Assembly (NCBI GenBank): GCA_001247695.2
Contig: LGRX02026012.1
Location: forward strand, 1-48,548
Direction of reading: 5' to 3'
Source of the DNA: Cymbomonas tetramitiformis
Lineage: Eukaryota > Chlorophyta > Pyramimonadophyceae > Pyramimonadales > Pyramimonadaceae
DNA length: 48,548 nt
How positions within the stretch are numbered: the stretch's first letter is position 1; each line of letters opens with the position of its first letter. Below are positions 1 through 12,000 of this stretch, one piece after another. The position numbers and the translations under genes are program-made. A model generated the notes under the pieces. The model searched no databases and was not told where the DNA came from. It saw only the letters and a program-made list of their open reading frames with translations.

Positions 1-1139
1 CGGACTGATCGCTTGCACAATTTGACTTTCGACTTTTTGAGGTAGACTGAATTCTTTCGGCATGCCTCCAGGACCTGGCGGAGGTGGTCGAGGTGTACCT
101 CATGGGCGCTCTTACCCGGAACCTCAGCCGAGAAAATCATGATGTCATCTACAAATACTCTGCAAAAGGGTAGGTGCCCGAGGTACTGTTGCATCATCCT
201 TTGCCAGGTACTTGGGGAGTTTGACAATCCCATAGGCATGACCAACCACTCGTACGCTCCAAAGTGCGTAGTCATTGCGGTTTTCTCCACGTCCTCTGCT
301 TTCATAGGGACCTGCCAAAATCCCCAAAGGGCATCCATCGTAGAGAAGACGGTAGCCCCTTGTAGATCATCTAAGAGACTCTGGACATCCGGGAGGGGGT
401 ACTTGTCCTTGATTGTGATCTCATTGATCTGTCTGTAGTCAATGACTAGACGCAACTCCTTGGGATTACTCGGCTTGGGGACCATCAGCACAGGGCAGCC
501 CCACGGAGAGGCCGAGGGTCGTATGTACCCTTTGGCTAAGAGCTCATCTAGCTGTTGCCGGAGTTGCCGCAACTCCTCCTGCGACACCTTGTACCCTCGC
601 CGGTGCAAGGCGTTCCCATTCCAATCTGGCCTGAGCCGGACGCCGGACTTGAATTCCCTTGACTGGACTGATTCCGGCAGCTCTGTGCAAATGACATCTG
701 CGAACTCCTTTTCCAGATCCCTAAGCTGCTGCCAGATTTCCGGCGACACCGTCTCGTCTATCTCGTCCTCCGGCGGTTCCGGGGAGGCCTGAGCAGTCTG
801 TGGGGCTGGCGGCGAGGTAGTACCTGGCGGGGCGGCCGGTACCGGCGGGTCTGTGGTCTGCGGAGCTGGCGGCGGGACTGGTGCCGAGGCTCGCGACTTC
901 TGACTCTGAGGACTCGGGACAGTGGGGACTTTTGGTCCCGGTGGCTGCTCGGTGGAAGGGCCACTTTCAGCACCAGGCTGACCGACTGCTGCGACCTGGT
1001 CACGCCAACGCACTCGCTTACGCCGTGCTCGGGGTCGTCGCTCCGCGACCAGACCCCGGCCCTGCTGGAGCGCCGCGGCTGCCTGCGCGTGCCAGGTGGG
1101 TGGCTTCCCGGCCGCGTGATCCTCTATCCGCGTGATCCT
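1..1139 (-). pseudogene. pol fragment: Ty3-like reverse transcriptase with N-terminal linker
   Basis: This frame is open from 1139 to the left edge. The first third is a Pro/Ala/Gln-rich linker. From about 780 downward it reads as a Ty3-type RT. Visible motifs include WGCPVLMVPK (about 477-506) and RLVIDYRQIN (about 423-452), then MDALWGFWQVP (about 309-338), YEWLVMPMGLSNSP (about 213-254) and the catalytic VFVDD (144-158). The aspartates at 144-149 are the metal ligands of the palm domain. The upstream limit is a TAG at 1140-1142, which exists only because a 16-bp tandem duplication shifted the frame; the protein originally continued into the protease region. The frame has no start of its own. 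The RT core itself looks intact as far as it is visible. Confidence 0.85.
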
Positions 1140-1144
1140 CTATC
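1113..1144. repeat. 16-bp tandem duplication causing a frameshift in pol
   Basis: Bases 1113-1128 are repeated exactly at 1129-1144. Sixteen is not a multiple of three, so the copy moves pol out of frame. Homologous protein from family A copy 2 (13616-14128) aligns to one frame before and to another frame after this point. Confidence 0.85.
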
Positions 1145-2028
1145 GCCTGCCTACGCACCGCGGGCGGAAGCAACGCAAATGCTCCGTTCGCCTCCTGTTT
1201 GCTAGCGAAAAAGCTGAGAGGGTCAGGGTGATCCCCGGCCTCGTCGACCGTACTCGTAAATCCCTGTGGCCTAATATCCTCGACCACCGCCCCTACTCTC
1301 TGCAAATGACACGCTCCTTCCACGTCACTGTAGCCGGACTCGGAACTGTCCGAGACCAACCCTCCCGGCCCCTCAGACTCCTCAGCTCCGTCCGGCACCG
1401 TTGCGCTGGGACGCACGCTGACCTCACTATCCTCGGACCCGGAGGAGGGTTCTGACGCTAGGCCTGCTACAACATCGTTGGGGGAATCTTCGTCGGAGTC
1501 TCCCCCCCCCCTTGTTGCAGGCCAACGCGCCAAAAGTCCCATCGGGGCCGAGGTAGACGACGAAAGCCTGCTCCTCTCTGTTTCGGAGGGTCCGCAGGTC
1601 CCGGCGAGCCCGACGTTGGCTCAAAAGGACTCCCTGTACCAGCGCCATTGCCGTGTCCTTGGACCGACTGGGGTCCGGTGACCCCGGCGAACAGCCGGTG
1701 ATGACGACCTCTTCCCTGCCCTTGGTGAACCGGACCGAACCCCAGTTCTTATAATCCAGCGTAACCGGGGAAAGGTTCGCCAGCCAAGGACCCCCCAGGA
1801 TGACATCCACCTTGAGGTCGAGTGGCATTACCCGAAGCTCAACCTGCTGACCGTAAGACCCCTTCGACGTCTCAGCAAGGAGCTTGGGCCTGATGCAGCA
1901 TCATATGTGGTGCCGTCAGCCACTCGAACCCGCATGGCTTGCTCGTGGCGCACCGGCTTGACGCCGGAGAGCCTCTGCAGTGTACTCTTTGCGATGATAT
2001 TGGTGGATGCTCCCGAATCCACTAACAC
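1145..2028 (-). pseudogene. pol fragment: retroviral-type aspartic protease and acidic linker
   Basis: Read from 2028 downward, the product starts VLVDSGASTNII, the DSG active site of a single-lobe retropepsin. It continues through a conserved VRVADG block to DVILGGPWLA near 1780-1800, the C-terminal hydrophobic-Gly motif of the fold. An acidic Ser/Asp/Glu-rich linker then leads to the RT. Three frames are needed. One single-base shift lies near 1885-1905, between the DSG half and the ILGGPWL half. Another lies at a run of ten C at 1502-1511. The third is the 16-bp duplication at 1113-1144. The homologous segment of copy 2 (14103-14879) is continuous across the first two sites. Retropepsins act as dimers that cut the Gag-Pol polyprotein; this copy cannot. 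Confidence 0.8.
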
Positions 2029-3451
2029 CTAGACTCTGACGCCCGCAATCCAGGCCCAAAACAGCAACAACGTCGGTGTGCGACTGTGCCTGTCGAAACT
2101 CCTCGGGCGCGCTCCCATCGAGGACACCGCCGCCAGGGACTCACACCAGCTCGGACTGATATCGCCGTCCTGCATTATGCAGTCCAGGCGGGTGACTGAC
2201 GTTTCTGCGTCGGAGTCACAGTCCGGGAGGCAGTAAGTACACGCGTCCGCTAGCAGGCCGATGGCGACTGCTTTCTGAACTGCGCTGCGCTCTGGGAAGT
2301 CTGGGGGGGACACCGCGACTTGGACTGACGCTGCAGCCAGTTTAGCCGCTATGTGCTTTCTGACTTTCTCGTCCCGGTGCATCAGCTCATTGTCTTGCTG
2401 AAGTTCCCTATTCTCCCTTTCCAACTCCTCCTTTACGAAGGCGTGGAAGTCCGCATGGCGTTCTGTCGAGGTAGAAGCCGGGTCCCTACCCTCCAACTCG
2501 TACCTGCGCTGCAATCGAGAGGTTCGAAGCGCCTTGTCTTCAGGAGTCAGCCATGGTCTGCGTTTCGGGCCCAAAGCCTGGCGAGCCCTGCTTCGGGTCA
2601 ACCACGGCCGACTGGGCTTTGAAGTTCTCTCTGGTGGTGAGAGTTCTTCTCCCTCGGCAGGCTTGGGTTTGGCAACGCGAACAAACCGTCCGAACTCCTG
2701 ATCCAAGATGGCTTTGCGTCGGCGATTGAACTCGCGCACCCTGACGAGCCGCTTCAAGCGCTTATCTAACTCTTCTCGATTCAACTGGGGCTTACTAGTC
2801 GTGGGTCCAAGCTTCTGGCTCATCCGCCTTTTCCCTGCCCTCCAAAGCGCAAGGGACTTGACCGGCCGGACCTCTGACTCTTCCAGCTTTAGATACCTTT
2901 CTAGCGCCCTGATGGCGGAACGCAGGCGAGCACTTGGCTGCTGGGCCTGAAAGGCTTTCCTAACTCTGGGGGTAAACGCTGAGCTCTGAACTTCCAGTGC
3001 CCGCGAACTCTCGCAACATCCGACCCCTGGTTCTCCAGGTGCTGTTGGTAGACTGCCCGTGGCTCAACTGTGTGGCTCGACCGGTTTTTACCCCGGGTGT
3101 CCGCACCGGTGATCCAACAGAGCAGCTCCCACGGCTCCTCGGGACGCGGAACTGAGGCGGTTGCTGGGGTTCTGGCGGACTTCCAGAAGTTTGCCTGCTC
3201 TCTTTGGACGCGCTGCTCGACCTGTTCCCGCTCAGGAGGCTCTGGGCTTTCCGTGCGGGTGGCGGCTAGCATGTCTAAACCTTCCTGCTCATACCTCTCG
3301 ACTCGACTCTGGCTCTTGAGGTGGCGCCTGGCGCTGCCACTAAGGTGTCTCCCACACCTTCTCCACCTATCATGCAGCACCTGCATCGCTGTGGACGCCG
3401 GCGCGGGGCCCTTTTGTCCCCCTGACCCCGCAGTGACGGGGCCCGCGCCCT
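2029..3451 (-). pseudogene. pol fragment: basic spacer between gag and protease
   Basis: This is the N-terminal part of the pol frame, with no domain I recognise. It is rich in Arg, Glu and Pro and includes a short block PTLLLFWAW just before the protease; the same block (PTLLLFWAY) is seen in copy 2. At 2029-2031 an in-frame TAG separates it from the protease, where copy 2 has AAG, so this is most simply a nonsense mutation. A frameshift lies at about 2940-2990. At the gag boundary copy 1 reads TAAAG where copy 2 reads TAATG, so the apparent pol start codon is lost here. The function of the spacer is unknown. Confidence 0.6.
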
Positions 3452-6400
3452 TTACTGCGGGGAGGACGCCCCGGGCTGGGGAGCGTCCTCCTGGACAAAA
3501 TCCAAACCGATGGCAGCCAAAGCTTCCTCCACTGACTCGTCCCCTATTAACGCCAGGGTGTCCTCCAGGAGGCACTTGGCCCACTCCTTCGGGCGCTGGC
3601 TCGCCTGCGGACAGTCGCGGGCATAATGGTCCATGCTCTTGCACAGACGGCAGCCCTCGTACTCTGGGGAGCCGAGTCGTTGCCCTGTGGGTGTCGGAGC
3701 GCCAGCGGATGTCGCCATGGCTAGCAGCTCCTCCGTGACATCTACGTGGGCCAGCAGCTGGACCGAGCGGCTCGTCTTATCCTGGCTCTGCCGCAACTCC
3801 CGCTCAGCCTCTATGGCCCAAGTCAGGAGTTCGTGGCGGCCTTTACTGGCCGTCCGGCTCAGAGTCAGAACCGAAGCGCCTTTCCTCTCGGCTATAAGGA
3901 AGACCTTCCTCCTTATCTCCGGTATCAATCCCGTAAGGAATATCTCCAGCAGCTCCTCTTCCGGCACCGGAGAGGTGAGCTCGTGGGCAGCCAGCATGCT
4001 CACGATGTCGTGAGCAAGGTGCACCCCGTCCCAGAACTCGCGGACCGTGCGAGTCTGTCTGTCCTGACTTTGACGCACGCGACGCAGGAACGGACCGATC
4101 GACGCCATTTCCCCCTTGTCGGGCATCACCAGCTGCGCCAAGGGAACCACTATGACGTCCAAGGTGAGGTTCTTACCTTCCCGAGCCTCCGTCAACACCG
4201 AAGAAAGCTCGCGGTACTCGGAGCTGAGTTTGCCGAAGCAGTGTCTGGCCACTTCTGACAGCAGGGAGTGGTCCGACAACACCTTCTCCTCACCCCCGCT
4301 CTCTAGTGGTCCCAGACGCGCCATCTCCATGGCGTAGCGCACCGGCTCCAGTTCCCGAACCTCCCTGACCTGCCGAACAAATCGGAGGAGCCGACCAAAG
4401 ACGTGGGACGACCCCTCCACCTCTGTGTGGTATTTGTCCACCGCCTTCTCCATGGCTCTGGTGGCCTCCTTGAGAGCGTGCTGCTCGTCCTTACGACTGT
4501 AATGGCTCCGGGGCTCCCTGTAACGAGAGGAAGACGAGAAGGTGAACTGGCTGTCGCCATCCCCGTCTTCGCCATCGCCGCCAGGGTCCTCGTCCGGACT
4601 CCCCGGGCCTCCCGGCCCTCCAGGGTCACCGCTCCCCGAGCCACCAGGACCACCATGACTGCCGGCACCGGGCATCTCCGAAAGCTCGTTTGGCTCCGAG
4701 TGCTCCAGTTGAGGGACCATCCCCCCCCCGTCTCCCGGTGTGTCTGCCGCCTTAGGAATCGGAGGTGGCATCACAGCCGGAAAGTGGTCGAAAGCACCGG
4801 GCCACACGTCCGCGGCGCAAAACCCACACACCGGCAGGTACACCTTTTTCATGAACGCCACCACACTTCTCTTAGCGCTCGCCTGACACGCCCACATACG
4901 CACCGGGCTCTCCTCGTGCCCGCACCCACAGCGAGCGCAGCTCTCTGCGACGGACGCCAAGGCCGTCGTGAGACTGTGAATCACCTGGGCCCCGAGGACC
5001 CTGTCCTCGTCCGAGAACTTTGCCTTCAGGCACTGCCTGATCTGGTTGGAAGGGTGTAAGCACCCGGCGACCTGACCAAGGGTGCGATACCTACGAGCAG
5101 CGTCGTAAAACAGGCGCTGGGCATCGATCCCCGAGTTGGCATACCCGACCACGTGCTTCCGGAGGGCGTCGCAGACCTGTATAGGAAGGGAAATAAAGTC
5201 CCATGAGTGCGGTGGAGACGCTGTCACGTCCGCGCGCGACTCCTCCGGAGGGCTTTGAACGTCCCGGTTCTCGACGTCACAGGTGACGACGGAAGTCGGC
5301 TCTACCAGCTCATGTCCCTCTCGGGAGATGGGCGTCTCCTGAACCGGACTCGACGCTGCCGCTGAGGGCCCCCGAGCGTCTGAATCCACGGGCCCTGGGG
5401 GCGAGGCCTGAACCAGGGCGAGCCTTTGGACTTGTGACTCTATGACCGCCTGCAGCCTCTCCTCCAGCTGGGCCTCGGCTGCCGCTCGCCGCTCCTCGGC
5501 GGCTACCTGCTGAGCGACGCTCTCGTCGACAGCCAACTGCCGGGCAGTCTCCCGGGCTTCTGCGGCCAGCCGGTCTGCAGCCCAGCGCTCTTCGACAGCG
5601 CGTCGCTCGGAGACCCTGCGTTCCTCGGCAGCGCGCTGATCGGAGATCCTGCGCTCCTCGGCAGCTCTTTGACTCTCTTGGAGTTGCCGAGACAGCTGTT
5701 CCAGGCGAGCCTCGGCAGCTGCCTCCCGAGCTTGCGACTCCTTCTGCCAGGCTTCCTTCAGCTCTTGCAGGTCCTGACTGTTCCTGCTCGAAGTGGACTC
5801 CGGGGACGACGACGTGTTCCCTGAGGAAGTCGGACCGGGGTGCGGGACCGATGGTGCTCGACTGGGCTTCCGGGTGCGAGGCACCGGGCGACTGGGGCCG
5901 CTCGGCTTAGGCGCCTGAGTCCTGGGCCTCGGACGTTCCGCGGGATGCTCTTCCTCCGATGAGGACGAGAGGGGAGCAAACCGGTTCGACCAGTTCCCAC
6001 CGGGGGCTGCGGAACTCGGAGGTGCTGCACCTGACTTCCTAAGACCCCTGTGTGACTTCCGGGTGCGGCCGCTCATTCTGACGGCCGCGACGACCGCTCT
6101 CCTTACCTCCTGGAGGTCCGCCCCTTGGCGTACCAGCTCCCCTGGTCTGCCGGCGTTGATGGCAAAGACAGAGAATCTACACCTCCCAAGGGAGTTGTGA
6201 GGGTCCTCGCGCTTTTGCTGCATCAACACCCTGGACTCGGAGACTGACTGCTGGTGGATCTCCAGGCGATAAGCGCCGTCCTCGGAGAGCCCATAGTCCT
6301 TGAGCTGGAACCACATTAGCCCTGACAGCGGGTGGTCTTTCCCCAGGCGCTTTAGGCCTCGACGGATGTCCTGCCACATAGACTCCTGGTCGGAATCCGA

Positions 6401-7396
6401 GCAAGAGCTGACACCGGATGAGGTTCCCGCCTTCCTTACCGGACGGCGGGCACTCGTTCCCTGGGACGAGTCCGAGCTGACTGGGGTCGTCCTGGGGAGC
6501 CGGCGCCACTCGCGAAGACACCTCCTGCCCATCTGGGTCATCCGGTGTCTCCGGGCTCCAACCCACCAGGTGCTCCTCTCCTTGGCGAGCATCGTCTGCT
6601 GGTGCCATGCCATGAAGACAGCTCCAGCTTGACGTCTGCCTCTGCGCCACAGACCCTGTGTCTGGACGACATGCTGGCGCCATGCTGCGAAAGCGGACTC
6701 GACCCGGCGCCGACTGCCTTTGTCAAACAGGCCTTGAAGTTGGGCGACCTGTTGGGTGACGTCATTCCACGCTTGGAATGCCAGGCGCTGGAGCTCGCGC
6801 TGATGCGCTGACTGGTCCGTCCTGGCCCTCCATGCGACCCACGCAAGCCGCGCTGTTGCGCGCTGACGAGATGGCAGGGAGACTCTCGCACGTCGTTGCG
6901 CTGAATTCAGCGCCCAGGTGCTCCATTGACGGAGGGCCAATGCGAGCATGGATTGACGTCGCTCTCCTCGCCAAGCCGGATTGGGCTGGATGCGAGACTC
7001 GCGCCCCCGTGACTGGACGACGTCTAGCTGCTCTGGGCGCCGGACATCATCGGACTCCCCTTCTGCCGGGGGACTCCAGTCACTGGCTCGGTAAACCTCA
7101 AAGCGCCCTGGGGCACTGATGAGATTCCCTTGCTCGCTCCCCACGAGGGAAGAGAGGGAGGATGCTGCCGGTCCTGACGTCGGTTCCTGACGGACGACCC
7201 TACTACTCGCACTCCTGCTGGACGCAGGGAGTGGGGAGAAGGGAGCTGCCGAGGGGTTCAACCCCTTAGCAGAGCGGTCCGAGTCCGACCCGGAGCCGGC
7301 GCCTGCCGCCGGCGGTGCCGGGCCTCGGGCGACGCACGCTTCCGGCGCGCCGGCTGCCGTAGCGCCGAGCTCAATGCGAGCTCGGACACCGGCTCA
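3452..7396 (-). CDS. large Gag-like protein of family A, copy 1
   Basis: A frame of about 1,315 codons is open from the TGA at 7394-7396 to a TAA at 3452-3454. That is far longer than a usual Ty3 Gag (roughly 300-500 residues). From the N terminus it has a Trp/Arg-rich section with repeated W-x(n)-R units (about 6450-7000), then a conserved globular block (about 6080-6400). A charged coiled coil full of AEERR repeats follows (about 5420-5760), then a Gly/Asp/Pro linker (4530-4735). After these comes a capsid-like helical region containing VREFWDGVHLAHD (about 4010-4060), and a CCHC zinc knuckle CRLC-x4-H-x4-C near 3615-3660. The frame has no ATG at its start. A plausible true start is an ATG near 7750 in another frame, reached through shifts near 7260-7390 and at the nine-C run 7547-7555. 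Confidence 0.75.
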
Positions 7397-8528
7397 ACCT
7401 CACTGACCCTTGCTGGTGAAGGGGTGTTTGGTGGCGAGGCCCTGGGGGGCCCACCAGACAACCCTGGAGGGGCTCTCAGGGGCGTGCGCGCCGGTGTAAC
7501 CTCGAGGGTTTCACCGACGTATTGGCGCGCAAGCGCGCGCCGCACTCCCCCCCCCTCTCACGGGAGCGCCAATCCCGGCTGTCTGACCCGCCTGCTGCGC
7601 CCCAGAACTCCCCAGAGCCTGGGCCGGCTGGCAGGTTCGCAGCGCGAGACCCCGACCGACCGGACCCCACGGCCGAGCCGGGGGCGGCGCCGGCCCGACC
7701 CCCCCCACGCCGGCCCGACCGACCGAGGCATTCCTCCTCATCTGAATACATGGGCATAGTATGCGTGCTATGCGTGAGATCCAATCTAGCTAAAGCCGAA
7801 AGTGTACACGACACACGTGGCAACTAGCACCCGCCGATCTAGAAATTTACCACTTGCGCCCGAGCACAAGTGGCTACACCGGCCGAAGCGCGGAGATTTC
7901 CGGAAAGGAAGATCCTAGAAAGCTAAAGCCCCATGGGGGACATCAAACGTTGCACGCCCGCAAATTAACCAATTGAAAAGCGGTTGGTATGGCAACTAGC
8001 ACCCGCTCCCAGGAATACGCCACTTGCGCGCGAGCACAAGTAAGCACACCGGCCGAAGCGCGGAGATTCCCGAATAGGGGGGACTAGAAGGCTAAATTGA
8101 AGGTAGGGGAAATCCCGAACCAACCCCGAATTTCAGCAAAGGCTTACGCAAAATTGAAAAATTTGCGCAGCGCTTCCGCCGCGAAGGGTCGGAATTGCCG
8201 AAAAACGGAGACGATTTGGTTTCCCGACACCTGCGAGTCCAAAAAGCACGTATGCGCGTGCTATGCGTGTATGCGTGCTAGGACTAAGGCAACGCGCGCA
8301 CCTTAAAAGATTGTCGTCGGGCTAGATTCCTCCACTCCGACGCGGCTCCAAGCAACCTGGAACCCTCAATCCCACACACCACCGCGCAACAAGAACAAGA
8401 GCACAGGCATTCTCGATTTCGTAGTGCAAGTACCCCGCTAGCTAATCGCACAAGGCGGGGCGGGTTGATCAGAATTTGCGCAAGAAAGACAAGGAAGCAA
8501 CGTGAAAACACGAACTAATTACCATTTT
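7397..8528 (-). other. 5' leader of family A copy 1
   Basis: This stretch lies between the primer site and gag. The gag-proximal part (about 7397-7755) is GC-rich with a nine-C run and may hold the displaced start of Gag: a short frame there begins MYSDEEECLG on the minus strand. The remainder has no convincing coding region and carries the tandem repeats listed separately. Leaders of LTR elements usually hold packaging signals; nothing specific can be assigned here. Confidence 0.5.
7819..8095. repeat. two direct repeats of about 105 bp in the leader
   Basis: Units at about 7819-7925 and 7991-8095 (spacing 172 bp) share GGCAACTAGCACCCGC, then CCACTTGCGC, CGAGCACAAGT and ACACCGGCCGAAGCGCGGAGATT in the same order, with small differences between them. 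Confidence 0.8.
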
Positions 8529-8540
8529 GTTCTGATACCA
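8529..8540 (-). other. primer-binding site, tRNA-iMet type
   Basis: The minus strand reads TGGTATCAGAAC, matching 11 of the 12 bases TGGTATCAGAGC that pair with the 3' end of initiator tRNA-Met in many plant LTR elements. It lies three bases inside the LTR end at 8544, which is the expected position. Confidence 0.75.
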
Positions 8541-8543
8541 TTT

Positions 8544-9022
8544 TGTAGGAGTCTACACCTTGACTTCTTCTCTTCTTTACGGTTTCGGACTTATACTATT
8601 CTACACTTATTAAACGACCGCACGAGGTATGCTTACGATTGGTCAACTACAAGACTTCGGTTTCGTAAATCTTAATAGTTATGCTTTTGCTTTCAAGTGT
8701 ATGCTTTCAATACACAATATACAGCGGATACGGCTCTTACTTTTTATGTTACAATTCTCAGTTCAGTTCATCTCTCCGAAACGGGTTACTCTTAGAGTTC
8801 TTATACATTCAGGAACTCTTTCCATAACTCAACTGTACTGAGTACTCCGTACAACAGTCTAGGCACCTCACATCAACATCATTCTGATCGGTCCTACTGT
8901 ACTCCGTACTGAGTACTCCTGCGTTTTATACTTAGCCGTTTTTCTTGCTCTTGTGCTTGCCTCCTAGCACACTTACAGACCTTTTCCTGTTGCAGAACAA
9001 ACTGACACATCACTAACATACA
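8544..9022 (-). repeat. 5' LTR of family A copy 1
   Basis: The 479-bp segment begins TGTA and ends TACA on the plus strand, giving short inverted termini of the TG...CA type. The primer site abuts its inner end and a TATA box lies inside. It is AT-richer than the GC-rich gag. The partner LTR is off the left edge, so the LTR is inferred from structure and not from a match between two copies. Confidence 0.7.
8924..8930 (-). promoter_or_regulatory. TATA box of the family A LTR
   Basis: The minus strand reads TATAAAA about 95 bp from the LTR start. Transcription would begin about 25-30 bp further in (near 8895). Just downstream lie short inverted repeats built from GTACTCAGTAC and GTACGGAGTAC (8830-8920), which could be factor-binding sites. 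Confidence 0.55.
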
Positions 9023-12000
9023 AAGGGGGGGCATGTTTCACAGGCGGCACTGTCCAGAAGGTTCTAGCCGGAACAAAAGACCACAAACTCCCAGTGGGTA
9101 GAATTATGGTAGAAGACCTTGCAGTGAACACCAGCATAGGTAGAACATACTTAACGGTAATATTCATCTATTTCTTGGTAGCCTGCCTTCCTGCACTGTC
9201 TGTAGCATATGGCCAACTTCCAAATAACCCAACGTCCCACTATGTTGACCCCCATGCCCATGAATGTGCTCCTATGCCTACCTCCGAACACAGGCAGAAT
9301 GGCCATACCATATTCAGCAAGAATGGCCATACCATATTCAGCAATAACTTCCCCAATTATTACCACGAAGCTACCAAAATTAACATGAGCTTAAACCACT
9401 ATTCACACCACATAACTGGCAACCCCAGCAATAATAGTATGAACCCTACCGTAACCCTAAGAGGGACTGCCACAAATGGCCACACAGAGCCCGATAGGTG
9501 GAAAAGGATGACGAAAAACTTTGTAGGATGGCTCAACAGGGTAAGGGAAAGCGATGTGCGAAATGTCAGGACCGACCACCAACCTTCGACCACAAGCGAA
9601 TTCCTAAAACTGCTCTACGTAAAAACAATAAATTTCGCAGAACGTTCCAAAACTCCCCGAAAATTTGGCACACCAACGGGACGACATACACCACGGGGGG
9701 CCCGCCAAGGAAAAGATGTCAAGGGCGTTACAACAAGAGCTTTAGGGCAGTGTAACGCTGTAACCGTTAACTCGACAGCAACACAGGCACAATGGATGCA
9801 ACCGAAACGGGTGAGGCGGGGTAGAAACAAGCACCCCGACCAGAAACTATGCCAAACAAATGAGGACAAGTTACATAAGCCCCCACCCTGCAAACCAACG
9901 GGCCCCCACCACAATATAAGCACCAACCCTACTGGAACCCTACCAAATAACGGTACAACTGACTCCACACAGGCCAGTAGAATAATAGGAACGCCGAAAA
10001 ACTTTGGGAATATGCTAGGAAGAACGGGAAGCTGCCACACACAAAAAATGAGAGCAAACTGCCGACATTCGACCACAAGCGAATTCCCGAAAATGCTCTA
10101 CGTAAAAACAAACTTTTTTGGAAAACACACTCAAACGCCCCAAAATTTTTACACAACCACGAAAACACACACAAGAAACGGGGCCCACCCTGGAAAAAGT
10201 GCTAGGGGTGTTACAAAAAGTGATTTGAGGCAATGTAACGCTGTAACCATAAACTCACGGATGCAAGCAGAACCACACAACCCGAGGGGAACACGACATG
10301 GAGTTGCCGGGCCACTGTGGGACGCTGCACTTGCCATAACCCCAATACTCATTACACTGCTAATGGCGCTAACACCAAGAGGAAAGACTCGCAGTAGCGC
10401 AGGGAGAGTAAACAACACTAAACGCAACACCATTAGCCGCAGAACGCGAAGAAAAAAGACCGCGGTGACCAACGCGGCGGCGCGGCGGACACAACCACCC
10501 CAAGGCCACAAATTACTCAAGATGATTCACCGCAACGGCAAACCCATGTTCGTCAGGACAAGGAGGCCAGAACACTCGATAGCAGCGATAAAAGAAGGCA
10601 CCCCAACGAAAGGCAAACTGCTGATGCGAAGGACTAGACGGAGGATATGGCAGCACAACCGTCGCTGGGAAACGAACATGACGGGTGGAGGAACCCAGGA
10701 CCATGCGGGAAGGTACCCATACAACACCACCACAAAGGGACTGTTCGAAAAGAAGGGCCGACTAAATATGTTCCAAATGCAACATGCACATGCGCTATAT
10801 GAAGACGACCCAATACCCCCCCTGGTAATAGCCACAATGAGGGAAACACTGAAACCGGATAATAACGGACAGTCACACACAACAAAGGCACTACAGCTAC
10901 TCAGAAATTCCCGAGGCTTCTGCATACCGGTCTGTGATGGCAAACATTGGAGGGTAGTGCTGGCCGGACCAGACAGAGGAAATGACAAATTTAAGCTCTG
11001 GATATATGACTCCTCGAATGGAAGAACCAACGCAACTCTACGCAACACTAAAAGGCTAACGGCGGAACTAACCAACTGGACGGGACACCTGACCAAGGCA
11101 CTCAACAAACAAGTGACAGTGGAACTGATGAATGTAGGAAACCAAAATGCGCAAGACCAATACAGCTGCGGGGTGTGGGTCCTGATGGCCACCGAGGCTT
11201 GGATGCATTACCAAAAAACATGCCCAGAAGGACACTGGCCCACCCACTTCAACGAAGCGGTCAGCAAATGGGGGGCCACCGACAGAACTGCGATAACCGC
11301 CTACAGAAAGTCCATACAACAGTCAGTGAAAGAAAGGATGACCACTGCCCAGGGGCAAAGCCGAACGCATGTGGACAGCCAACGGGCGAAGGAGACCCAG
11401 AGGCCTGCGAACGACCTGAACACAGACCTGGAGACCGGAGAACAGGCACCGCAAACCCAAGAGAGGGCACGCAAGACTACTACGAAGCAGCCGGGTCTAT
11501 GGGGATGGCTCCACAGATTAGCCCCCGCGACAACCCCGAGTGACGACGGGCAAATAACTGAGGAACAGCAAGCACAGAAAACCCACCCGAACGAAGAATG
11601 GGAACAAGCACGGGACGAACCAACAACACAATGGGAAAAATTCGAAGACGCACGATTAGAAGCACCAGAGGCAAGTCAAGACTCCCGAGAAAACCAACCC
11701 CCTCTCACAGAACCAATGAAAGCGGACATAGGAAAGGACCGCCTACACATGCTCACCTGGAATGTGGCGGGACAAAGTGATGCCTGCCTCGACCTTGCCG
11801 AAGTTATTAGCAAAAGAGACCATAACCAACAGAGTCTACAAGTAATTGTACTCACTGAAGTGAAACACGCACATGACAGTGTGATGAGGAGATTTAGAGA
11901 CATGCAGTACACTGCAATAGGCACCAAAACTGAGGTGCAAAAAACAGAGGGCACTACAGAACAAGCAATGAAGGGAGGAGTGGCAATACTCCTCGGCAAC

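Larger units (their letters stand above)
1..9022 (-). mobile_element. Ty3-like LTR retrotransposon, family A copy 1 (decayed, 3' part off window)
   Basis: Read on the minus strand, the order is LTR (8544-9022), primer site, leader with repeats, gag, spacer, aspartic protease and reverse transcriptase, which is Ty3/gypsy order. The RT is cut by the left window edge, so RNase H, integrase and the 3' LTR are not visible. The coding part is broken by at least four frameshifts and one nonsense codon, so this copy is not expected to be active. A second, less complete member of the same family lies at 13567-19970. It shares the gag zinc knuckle, the spacer and the protease at clear protein similarity, but the two copies are well diverged in DNA. 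Confidence 0.85.

Noticed and set aside
2029..2031. TAG between spacer and protease in copy 1 as a programmed readthrough site
   Set aside because: Copy 2 has AAG at the same place and copy 1 is decayed at many other points, so a nonsense mutation is simpler.
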